Positions 1-5,521 of a stretch of 5,534 nucleotides of DNA are shown piece by piece. This stretch comes from Lachnospiraceae bacterium. Its GTDB lineage: Bacteria; Bacillota; Clostridia; Lachnospirales; Lachnospiraceae. Within the stretch, counting starts at the first letter, position 1. The number at the start of each line of letters is the position of its first letter. The translations under genes were made by a program, and so were the position numbers. Location of the stretch: assembly GCA_014804385.1 (NCBI GenBank), contig JAAUZW010000017.1, forward strand, positions 24,470 through 30,003. The letters are read 5' to 3'. The notes beneath the pieces are model-generated. The model was not told the DNA's origin. It saw only the letters and a list, made by a program, of their open reading frames with translations, and did no database searches.

Positions 1-84
1 CTTGATCGGCACAAGATGCTCCGGCATCGGGAATTGCGCGCGGATCTCGTCAGGTGTCGGTAATTTTGCTACATAATGAAACAT
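1..84 (-). CDS. aroF: Probable class I DAHP synthase (3-deoxy-7-phosphoheptulonate synthase), N-terminal 28 codons only
   Basis: This is the 5' end of a gene that continues off the left edge. The 28 visible residues begin MFHYVAKLPTPDEIRAQFPM and continue with PEHLVPIK. The K-x-P-T-P-D-E-I-R-x-x-F/Y-P-x-P pattern resembles, from memory, the N-terminus of clostridial class I DAHP synthases. These condense phosphoenolpyruvate and erythrose 4-phosphate in the cytoplasm as the first step of the shikimate pathway. The ATG at 82-84 is well supported by an AGAGGAG ribosome binding site (93-99 on the plus strand) eight bases upstream, and by a strong promoter at 133-161. The leader would be only about 40 nt, too short for a T-box or a tryptophan attenuator, so no such control is visible. 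No catalytic residue lies inside the window, so the assignment rests only on the N-terminal pattern. The aroF symbol is a family label; aroG or aroH would be equally possible. Confidence 0.6.
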   Translation of the reverse strand, partial: MFHYVAKLPTPDEIRAQFPMPEHLVPIK

Positions 85-132
85 GTCTCTTACTCCTCTG
101 TAAACATAGATTTTTCTGGCAAAAACACCTAT

Positions 133-161
133 ATTATAGTATATTGAGTTAAGAATGGCAA
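133..161 (-). promoter_or_regulatory. Sigma-A type promoter for the DAHP synthase gene
   Basis: On the minus strand there is a -35 box TTGCCA (156-161) and a perfect -10 box TATAAT (133-138), separated by exactly 17 bp. Transcription would start near 126, giving a leader of about 40 nt that contains the AGAGGAG ribosome binding site. The -35 box lies inside the last codons of the upstream flippase gene, whose stop is at 149-151. I see no intrinsic terminator between the two genes, so some read-through from the flippase is also possible. Confidence 0.75.
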
Positions 162-1543
162 GTGGCATGCGCTTTTTGTGAGATATGAAGCGCGGACACG
201 GTGCAGAGCAGAGTCTGCAGCATCTGGCTGGCAAGTATGCCCCAGAGATATCCCTGTATACCGAAGCGGGGGATGGCGAAAAAGACGAACAGCAGGCGCA
301 GCAGGAGGCTTACCACACTGAACAGAAAGGTTTGGATGGTTTTGCCGAGCCCGTTTAGTATGCTGTTTAACATGCTGGCGATGTACATAAAGGGGCAGAG
401 GAAGCTGAGTGTCAGGATGAAGCTGCCCGCAAGCTCCGAGCCATAGAGCAGACGGCCGGCTAATCGCCCGAAAAGGAGAAACATTGCGGTGCAGAAAAAA
501 CCCAGAAGCAGACAGCATCGTATGGAAGTCAGAATGGCGCGTTTCACCGCAGCCTGATTACCGCTTGCGTCCGCTTCGGAGACAACAGGTAAAAGCAGTA
601 CGGAGATGGAATTGGTGACGGCGGAGGGAAACAGGATGAGCGGCAGACTCATACCGGTCAGTACGCCGTAGATGCTCAGCGCGTCAGCATTGTTCAGTCC
701 GTATGTCATCAGGCGGTTGGGGATATAGATCGCCTCCACGCTCTGCAGCAAATTGAGGATCAGGCGGTTGGCGGACAGGGGTACGGCCAGCTGTAGGAGC
801 TTGCCCGTAATATGTCGATAGGTGGTATATATGGTCGAAAGGGTAGGAGGCAAATGCGCTGCCCGCCTGTATGTACCGGCTGGAAATACATGGTGCGCGC
901 GGACCAGAATTGCTGCCACAGAGACGATCATGGATGCGCTTTCGCCGATCACAAGCCCCACCACGGCGAAACTGATCGTAGGGGTGAGGCCGTGCTTCAG
1001 GCAGATAAAGTAAATCAGGTAGACGCTTCCCACACGGCAGACTTGCTCTGCCAGTTGGGAGAAGGCGGGGATGGCGGTTTTGCGGATACCGTAAAAATAA
1101 CCGTTGATGCAGGAATGTACGCTGGCCATGGGAATGGAGAGGGCTATGATACGAAGCAGCGGAGCTGTGCGCTCTTCCAACAGAAAGGTTACGGCGATTT
1201 GATCTGCGTACAGATAGATCGCGGATGCACAGGCCGCGGAGAGGAGCATGGCCAGAAGGAAGCCTGCCCAGAGGGTGCGAAAGGAGTTCCTGTAGTCGTG
1301 TGTGCTCGTCTCGCTCGCCACATATTTGGAGATGGCGGTCTGAATTCCCGACACCGTGAGGGAGAAGGAGAGGGCCAGTATGGGAGAGATAAGCTGATAG
1401 ATGCCCATACCCTCTGCGCCGAATACATTAGAGAGAAAGACGCGATAAAAAAAGCCGATAAAGCGGCTGACTAACCCGGTCAAAGTTAAGATGGCGGTTC
1501 CAGTTATCAACGGGTTTTTCCATTTTATTTGCAGAGATTTCAT
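149..1543 (-). CDS. SpoVB/Wzx-type lipid-linked oligosaccharide flippase (MOP superfamily)
   Basis: This is a 464-residue, very hydrophobic protein with about 12-14 predicted membrane segments. That size and topology fit the polysaccharide-biosynthesis/SpoVB branch of the MOP (MATE-like) superfamily, which flips lipid-linked glycan or peptidoglycan precursors across the cytoplasmic membrane. Family-like sequence includes a conserved N-terminal block at residues 26-50 (S-R-F-I-G-F-F-Y-R then F-G-A-E-G-M-G-I-Y-Q), the N-G-Y-F-Y-G segment near 147-152 followed by R-K-T-A, L-P-V-V-S-E-A at 318-324 and L-N-G-L-G-K-T at 396-402. SpoVB proper acts in spore cortex synthesis, but Clostridia usually carry several paralogues, so the substrate cannot be assigned. 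I chose the ATG at 1541-1543 because the N-terminus (MKSLQIKWKNPLITG) then begins just before the first helix. An upstream in-frame ATG at 1669 would add 42 non-family residues and overlap mnmA. The ribosome binding site is weak (ACGGTG). The gene is divergent from mnmA and may read through into the DAHP synthase gene. Confidence 0.85.
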   Translation of the reverse strand: MKSLQIKWKNPLITGTAILTLTGLVSRFIGFFYRVFLSNVFGAEGMGIYQLISPILALSFSLTVSGIQTAISKYVASETSTHDYRNSFRTLWAGFLLAMLLSAACASAIYLYADQIAVTFLLEERTAPLLRIIALSIPMASVHSCINGYFYGIRKTAIPAFSQLAEQVCRVGSVYLIYFICLKHGLTPTISFAVVGLVIGESASMIVSVAAILVRAHHVFPAGTYRRAAHLPPTLSTIYTTYRHITGKLLQLAVPLSANRLILNLLQSVEAIYIPNRLMTYGLNNADALSIYGVLTGMSLPLILFPSAVTNSISVLLLPVVSEADASGNQAAVKRAILTSIRCCLLLGFFCTAMFLLFGRLAGRLLYGSELAGSFILTLSFLCPFMYIASMLNSILNGLGKTIQTFLFSVVSLLLRLLFVFFAIPRFGIQGYLWGILASQMLQTLLCTVSALHISQKAHATCHS

Positions 1544-1548
1544 AGACA

Positions 1549-1617
1549 CCGTCCGGACTTTGCTATGGTTACAGTCTATGCGGCGATGGCATGTCCAAGA
1601 ACAGGCTGGCCGGACGG
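1549..1617. repeat. Inverted repeat CCGTCCGG ... CCGGACGG in the divergent flippase-mnmA spacer
   Basis: The left arm CCGTCCGG (1549-1556) and the right arm CCGGACGG (1610-1617) are perfect 8-bp inverted copies with 53 bp between them. The left arm overlaps a self-complementary GTCCGGAC (1551-1558), which sits 8-15 bases upstream of the flippase ATG. The arms flank most of the 100-bp divergent spacer, so they could mark a shared operator, but chance is a real possibility at 8 bp. I see no convincing -35/-10 pair for either gene here. Candidates such as TAGACA-15-TATGGT on the plus strand are poorly spaced. Confidence 0.3.
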
Positions 1618-1643
1618 GAACAGGAAGAAAGCAGGAGAAGACA

Positions 1644-2732
1644 GTGGCAAAAAAGGTAGTGGTAGGCATGTCCGGCGGGGTGGATTCCTCGGTGGCGGCG
1701 CTTTTGTTGAAGAGACAGGGCTATGATGTGGTGGGAGTTACCATGCAGATCTGGCGGGAGGAAGATCCGGAGACGGCGGCGGATCGTGGCGGCTGCTGCG
1801 GCTTCAGCGCCGTGGAGGATGCAAGACAGGTGGCGCAGAAGCTGGATATTCCTCATTATGTGATGAATTTCAGACAGCAATTTCAGGACAAGGTCATCTC
1901 CTATTTTGTGGAAGAGTATCTGGCGGGCAGAACGCCTAATCCCTGTATTGCCTGCAACCGCTTCGTGAAGTGGGAAGCCATGCTGCACAGGAGTCTGGAA
2001 ATCGGAGCGGATTACATTGCCACAGGCCACTATGCCAGAATCCTGACACTGGAAAACGGCAGACTGGCGGTGCAAAATGCGGTGACAGCAAAAAAGGATC
2101 AGACCTATGCGCTGTACAGCCTGACCCAGGAACAACTGGCCTATACGTTGATGCCGGTGGGGGAATACACGAAAGAAGAGATCAGACAGATCGCAGAGGA
2201 GGAGGGCCTGCCCGTGGCGCACAAGCCGGACAGCCAGGAGATTTGTTTTATTCCGGACAATGACTACGCGGCCTTTATCGACAGGGAGGCAGAGGGACGA
2301 GTCCCGAAGCCGGGAAACTTTGTGACGAAAGACGGTGAGTTGTTGGGACGGCATCTGGGGATCACCCACTACACGGTGGGGCAGCGAAAGGGCTTAAATC
2401 TGGCTATGGGCCATCCCGTGTTCGTGACACAGATCAGGCCGGAAACGGGCGAGGTGGTGATCGGCGAAGCGGATGAGGTTCTCGGGACAGTTCTTGTCTG
2501 TAACCATATCAATTACATGGGAATGGAGGGGCTGTCGGAGCCCAGGGAGGTACTTGCCAAGATTCGCTATGCCCACGCGGGCGAGAGATGTGTGATTGAA
2601 AAAACAGGAGAAGACCGGATTCGGTGTGTCTTTAAAGAACCCGTCCGCGCCATCACGCCGGGACAGGCTGTGGTGTTTTACGAGGACGGGTATGTGCTGG
2701 GCGGCGGAACCATCATCGGTCAGACGAATTAA
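1644..2732 (+). CDS. mnmA: tRNA (5-substituted uridine-34) 2-thiolase MnmA
   Basis: The product is a 362-residue cytoplasmic enzyme that adenylates and then thiolates C2 of wobble uridine 34 in tRNA-Lys, -Glu and -Gln, with sulfur delivered from a cysteine desulfurase. The PP-loop ATPase motif SGGVDSS is at residues 10-16. N-P-C-I-A-C-N-R follows at 99-106, G-H-Y-A-R at 128-132, K-D-Q-T-Y-A-L-Y at 151-158, D-S-Q-E-I-C-F-I-P at 196-204 and T-V-G-Q-R-K-G at 244-250. A C-terminal beta-barrel follows. By alignment to E. coli MnmA (catalytic C102 and C199), the equivalents here are C104 and C201. Position 101, aspartate in E. coli, is cysteine here. The start is the GTG at 1644-1646 (AKKVVVGMSGG follows), with AGGAGA at 1633-1638 five bases upstream; the reading frame stays open 51 codons further up, but that part does not resemble MnmA. 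Length is normal for the family. No cysteine desulfurase gene is adjacent. It ends at a strong terminator and appears to be a single-gene unit. Confidence 0.97.
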   Translation: MAKKVVVGMSGGVDSSVAALLLKRQGYDVVGVTMQIWREEDPETAADRGGCCGFSAVEDARQVAQKLDIPHYVMNFRQQFQDKVISYFVEEYLAGRTPNPCIACNRFVKWEAMLHRSLEIGADYIATGHYARILTLENGRLAVQNAVTAKKDQTYALYSLTQEQLAYTLMPVGEYTKEEIRQIAEEEGLPVAHKPDSQEICFIPDNDYAAFIDREAEGRVPKPGNFVTKDGELLGRHLGITHYTVGQRKGLNLAMGHPVFVTQIRPETGEVVIGEADEVLGTVLVCNHINYMGMEGLSEPREVLAKIRYAHAGERCVIEKTGEDRIRCVFKEPVRAITPGQAVVFYEDGYVLGGGTIIGQTN

Positions 2733-2760
2733 CAGCAGCGGAACAATGCGGAGCATTCTC

Positions 2761-4488
2761 TTAATCGAGCGCACGGGCGCTCGATTTTTTCATGGCCTGC
2801 TTGTTCTCATACATGCGGTCGTCTGCAATCTGATAAATTTTTTTAATATCACATTCTTCCGGACTGCACGAGGCATAGCCGTAGGCGATGGACAGATGCA
2901 GGTCTGGAATCTCCACATTTTTTTCATTGATGCATGCCTGAAACTCTCCTGTAATAGTAGAGATTTTTTGAGAATCATTTGTTTCCGCAATGGCAATAAA
3001 TTCATCTCCGCCCATCCGCGCCACAATGCCATGGGGACTGAAAGCCTTGTCTATGACCTCGGCGGCGCTTCTGATCAGAAGGTCTCCCATGGCGTGTCCG
3101 TAGGTGTCATTCGTGATTTTCAAGTTGTTCAGATCAAAGCAGAAAACGGTGTGGTTTGGTTTTTCCAGTTCCATAATCCGGTTCATATACTCCATGCAGT
3201 AGCGGCGGTTATGGATCTGGGTAAGCTCGTCGGTGTAGGCGCTCTTGATCAGAAAATTGCGCTCCGTCTCCTGCATCAGCATCTGTGTCAGATTGATATA
3301 GAAGGAGACGATCAGGATAAAGATAAAAAGCACCAGCCCGAGAGAGGCAATGCCTTTTGTCGGGAGGGTGGTCATGCCGCGGTAGCGTTCCAGATTGTAG
3401 TAGATCAGGTCATAGGAGACGCAGGCAAAAAGCATCAGAATACCCAGCAGAAACAATCTGTGGACGAGCTGATGGCTGCGCCGCAGATTCATAAATTCCA
3501 CAATGATGGAGTAGACCAGATGGCAGACGATCAAAGCCTGCATGTATTTCAGCATTGCCGCGCAGTGTACCACATCGATGCTGTGCAGTGTGATGGCGCC
3601 AGTGGTAGCTATGATCTGGATGGCTAACAGCAGCTTATATATTGTGTACATAAGGGGCTGTTCCAGAGCGCGGACATCCTCACGCATATAGATGACCATC
3701 GGGATCGGGGCAAGATAGAGCGACATATATTCCAACAGGCAGATCGTGTACAGCGGCATGGAGAAGATCAGGAGTACATTGTAGTAGCACAGTGTCCACA
3801 GTCCGATACAGATGGAAAATATGGATATGCACAGAATGCGCAAAAATTTGCCGGAGAACAACAGCGCGAAGATCGTGATGCAGCAGACCACAAGCCCGAA
3901 GACCGTCAGGAAGCAGCCCAGGAACAGGGGAAGCCGATTCTCGGTCAAAAGGACGCGGTAGATGTTTTCCCATTCGTAGATCCGAAGCGGGTCAAAGTGG
4001 GTAAATGCCTGATCCTCGGCCGCTGTCAGAGTGATCGCCAATGTTTTTCCAGCGCAGTTATCGGGAAGCTCTACGGTCAGATAGCCGCTTCCCACAGTTT
4101 TATTCCGTTCAAGTCGGTCCAGGCCATATTGATAGATCTGATCGTCGTCCACATATACGTTGACCGCACACTGTCTGGTGTGCAGCAAAAGTGCATTCTT
4201 CGAGCTGCTCAGACTTTCGGGCAGGGACGTCATCATGGTGATGGTATCGCCTTTGCTTACGTTGTCAAAATAAAAATCATCAAACGAGACATCAGGATAG
4301 TGGGTGTCGTTGATCGTGATGTTCCAGGAATCGTTCAGGGTGACGCAGTGGGAGATTTCCGGATATTCTTTTGCGAGCAAATGGTCGATCGCCATCGTAG
4401 TGAAGCAGACGCTTATAAAAGCGTAGGCGGTAAGCAACGCCTTTAAGATAGTTTTACGGGTAATTTTTATTTTGGTTTCCATTAGCAT
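2761..4488 (-). CDS. Membrane-bound GGDEF diguanylate cyclase with extracytoplasmic sensor and 7TM region (7TMR-DISM-like)
   Basis: This 575-residue protein is predicted to make c-di-GMP from two GTP at the inner face of the membrane. An N-terminal helix (about 13-34) is followed by an extracytoplasmic region (about 35-184), then seven predicted membrane helices near 186-211, 215-240, 243-268, 279-300, 312-332, 343-365 and 381-402. A short linker leads to a cytoplasmic GGDEF domain (about 415-568). The layout matches the 7TMR-DISM class, whose outer domain is a carbohydrate-binding-like jelly roll; that fold is inferred here. The active loop R-M-G-G-D-E-F is at 491-497, the metal aspartate D452 sits in F-D-L-N-N-L-K, and T-D-E-L-T-Q-I-H-N-R-R is at 419-429, so the cyclase looks catalytically intact. 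The usual RxxD inhibitory site upstream of GGDEF reads S-P-H-G, so product inhibition is probably absent. I chose the ATG at 4486-4488, four bases after GGGG; the ATG two codons later (4480-4482) is nearly as good. It lies 7 nt after the PHP phosphatase stop, whose TAG overlaps its ribosome binding site, so the two are probably coupled. Confidence 0.92.
   Translation of the reverse strand: MLMETKIKITRKTILKALLTAYAFISVCFTTMAIDHLLAKEYPEISHCVTLNDSWNITINDTHYPDVSFDDFYFDNVSKGDTITMMTSLPESLSSSKNALLLHTRQCAVNVYVDDDQIYQYGLDRLERNKTVGSGYLTVELPDNCAGKTLAITLTAAEDQAFTHFDPLRIYEWENIYRVLLTENRLPLFLGCFLTVFGLVVCCITIFALLFSGKFLRILCISIFSICIGLWTLCYYNVLLIFSMPLYTICLLEYMSLYLAPIPMVIYMREDVRALEQPLMYTIYKLLLAIQIIATTGAITLHSIDVVHCAAMLKYMQALIVCHLVYSIIVEFMNLRRSHQLVHRLFLLGILMLFACVSYDLIYYNLERYRGMTTLPTKGIASLGLVLFIFILIVSFYINLTQMLMQETERNFLIKSAYTDELTQIHNRRYCMEYMNRIMELEKPNHTVFCFDLNNLKITNDTYGHAMGDLLIRSAAEVIDKAFSPHGIVARMGGDEFIAIAETNDSQKISTITGEFQACINEKNVEIPDLHLSIAYGYASCSPEECDIKKIYQIADDRMYENKQAMKKSSARALD
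2763..2790 (+). terminator. Intrinsic terminator of mnmA, embedded in the 3' end of the convergent cyclase gene
   Basis: A perfect 10-bp stem (AATCGAGCGC at 2763-2772 pairing with GCGCTCGATT at 2777-2786) encloses the 4-nt loop ACGG. On the plus strand a run of six T (2785-2790) follows, the classic Rho-independent layout. It begins 30 nt after the mnmA stop. On the minus strand the hairpin is preceded by A residues and followed only by TT, so it should act mainly for plus-strand transcription. The same bases encode residues 568-575 and the stop of the diguanylate cyclase. Confidence 0.9.
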
Positions 4489-4495
4489 TATTCCC

Positions 4496-5314
4496 CTATA
4501 ATTTATGGAACACAGGCTGCCTTTTTTCGAATACAGCATAGTAGCGGAAGCCGCATTCTTTTAGGATCTCACCTGCTCGTTCAAAGGCATGGGCAATCTG
4601 TTCCGGCGTGTGGGCGTCTGAGCCTACGGTGACGATCTCGCCGCCAAGTTCCCGGTAGCGCTTCAGGATACCGCGGCAAGGGTGCACATCCCGCATGCCT
4701 TTAGCCAGTCCTGCCGTGTTTACTTCAATGCCTTTCTCCATATCTATGAGCTTTGTTAAAATTTTGTCAAATACTTCGCGATACAGTTCATAGGAGTAAC
4801 CTTCGTCCTGCTGCGGGCCATAGCGCACTACATAGTCCAGATGTCCGTAGACATCGAAATTGCTGAAGGCTTTCAGATTTTCCAGAATGGACTCAAAGTA
4901 TTCCCGGTAGGCATCTTCCTGAGTGCGTCCCTCGTAGAAAGATGCGTAATAGGGATCCTTTCCGTTACACAGGTGGGAGGAGCCGATGATAAAGTCATAG
5001 TCGTGAGCTTTGGCAAACGCCGCGTTCCTTTTGGAGAGATGAGGCTGTAATCCCAGCTCAACGCCGAAAAAGAGTTTTATTTTATCTGCGTACTCTTCAC
5101 GGAGTTTCAGAAAATCATAGAGATAGGCGTCCGGGTTTACCTCCCAAAAACCGGAGGGTTTGTTGTCAGTCGCCGGATAGTCAAAGTCATTATGCTCTGT
5201 AAAGCACATTTCGGTCAGCCCCAACCCGATTCCTCTGAGAATCATGTTTTCCATGGGCGTGTCGGAATCTCCCGAAAAGGAGGAATGTAGGTGAAAGTCT
5301 GCTGTGATCGGCAT
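4496..5314 (-). CDS. hisJ: PHP-domain phosphatase, histidinol-phosphatase HisJ family
   Basis: This 272-residue cytoplasmic protein has the full metal-binding pattern of the PHP superfamily: D-F-H-L-H (D6, H8, H10), T-E-H-N-D (E40, H41), G-V-E-L-G (E86), G-S-S-H (H114), G-H-L-D (H158) and V-G-S-D-A-H (D233, H235). Order, spacing and length fit HisJ-type enzymes, which hydrolyse L-histidinol phosphate to histidinol in histidine synthesis using a metal cluster of up to three ions. No other histidine gene is in the window, and relatives outside his operons may act on other phosphate monoesters, so the hisJ label denotes the family, not a proven substrate. The ATG at 5312-5314 is preceded by an ideal AAGGAG (5321-5326) six bases upstream. 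It is the first gene of a probable two-gene operon with the diguanylate cyclase, with a promoter near 5354-5382. No residue needed for metal binding appears to be missing. Confidence 0.88.
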   Translation of the reverse strand: MPITADFHLHSSFSGDSDTPMENMILRGIGLGLTEMCFTEHNDFDYPATDNKPSGFWEVNPDAYLYDFLKLREEYADKIKLFFGVELGLQPHLSKRNAAFAKAHDYDFIIGSSHLCNGKDPYYASFYEGRTQEDAYREYFESILENLKAFSNFDVYGHLDYVVRYGPQQDEGYSYELYREVFDKILTKLIDMEKGIEVNTAGLAKGMRDVHPCRGILKRYRELGGEIVTVGSDAHTPEQIAHAFERAGEILKECGFRYYAVFEKRQPVFHKL

Positions 5315-5331
5315 GGTAAACTCCTTTGCTG

Positions 5332-5348
5332 TATAATATACTATTATA
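5332..5348. repeat. AT-rich inverted repeat in the phosphatase leader or promoter
   Basis: TATAATA (5332-5338) and TATTATA (5342-5348) are perfect 7-bp inverted arms around TAC. The repeat lies between the best -10 box and the ribosome binding site of the phosphatase gene. It may be an operator at the transcription start, or simply overlapping -10-like sequences: a second minus-strand TATAAT sits at 5343-5348. Low base complexity makes chance a strong alternative. Confidence 0.35.
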
Positions 5349-5353
5349 ATTTT

Positions 5354-5382
5354 AGTATAGAAGATTCAGGAAGTAAATACAA
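5354..5382 (-). promoter_or_regulatory. Candidate promoter for the phosphatase-cyclase operon
   Basis: On the minus strand a -35-like TTGTAT (5377-5382) and a -10 box TATACT (5354-5359) are 17 bp apart, giving a start near 5347 and a leader of about 33 nt. A perfect TATAAT (5343-5348) lies 5 bp downstream of the first -10 box, but its -35 position reads TCCTGA, which is poor. One or both may be used. The -35 box is weak, so an activator is possible. Confidence 0.5.
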
Positions 5383-5413
5383 CGTTTTCCAGGATTGATA
5401 ATTCGGGAGGCGA

Positions 5414-5521
5414 TTTTTTACCAATTATTTTTGATTTACGTCTTGAATTTTTGGGACAAATTGGGTAAAATGAAATCGTTGACAAAATTTTGTCAATCTT
5501 ATCCAGATTTGATTGGCAAAA
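5414..5521. repeat. Cluster of related TTGG-N-AAAA elements in an AT-rich, gene-free stretch
   Basis: No gene is visible from 5315 to the right edge. Within this stretch a short element recurs: TTGGGACAAA (5451-5460), TTGGGTAAAA (5461-5470, directly adjoining), TTGACAAAA (5479-5487) and TTGGCAAAA (5513-5521). Reverse-oriented forms are TTTTTACCAA (5415-5424) and TTTTGTCAA (5488-5496). The two longest copies share a pattern of ATTGG, one or two bases, then AAAATGA (5460-5473 and 5512-5524). The arrangement resembles repeated regulator sites upstream of a gene beyond the right edge, or the end of another element. I recognise no specific regulator. Confidence 0.4.
5479..5496. promoter_or_regulatory. 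Perfect 18-bp palindrome, candidate operator
   Basis: TTGACAAAATTTTGTCAA is self-complementary over all 18 bases (two 9-bp arms, no spacer). It contains a consensus -35 hexamer TTGACA on each strand, but neither strand has a recognisable -10 box 16-18 bp away, so a simple promoter is unlikely. A dimeric regulator site is the more natural reading. It lies about 165 bp upstream of the phosphatase start and may belong to the gene beyond the right edge. Confidence 0.5.

Noticed and set aside
131..146. ATAGTATATT shared between the DAHP synthase -10 region and the phosphatase leader
   Set aside because: Only 10 bp of low-complexity AT sequence is shared, and in opposite orientation relative to the genes. 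Overlapping -10-like boxes explain it.
812..1474. 220-codon plus-strand reading frame opposite the flippase gene
   Set aside because: It is antisense to a clearly recognisable membrane protein. Its translation is polar and low-complexity with no family resemblance, and no ribosome binding site stands out.
1491..1643. 51-codon N-terminal extension of MnmA from an upstream ATG
   Set aside because: The extension overlaps the flippase start and is unlike MnmA N-termini. The GTG at 1644 has a well-placed AGGAGA and gives the standard family start.
1544..1669. 42-codon N-terminal extension of the flippase
   Set aside because: It would overlap mnmA and its ribosome binding site, and the residues do not resemble the family. 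The ATG at 1543 sits just before the first conserved helix.
1569..2369. 266-codon minus-strand reading frame opposite mnmA
   Set aside because: The translation is rich in H, R, L and S without a recognisable domain, and it lies wholly antisense to a well-conserved enzyme.
2745..2757. Small hairpin AATGC-GGA-GCATT between mnmA and its terminator
   Set aside because: The stem is only 5 bp and has no T tract on either strand, so it is not a credible terminator on its own.
2596..3627. 343-codon plus-strand reading frame starting inside mnmA and running opposite the cyclase
   Set aside because: It begins at a TTG in another frame of mnmA, crosses the mnmA terminator and then mirrors the GGDEF gene. 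Its translation resembles no known family and is best explained as a shadow.
5499..5507. TTATCCAGA, one mismatch from the DnaA box consensus TTATCCACA
   Set aside because: It is a single imperfect match with no further boxes and no dnaA or dnaN nearby, so it does not indicate an origin.
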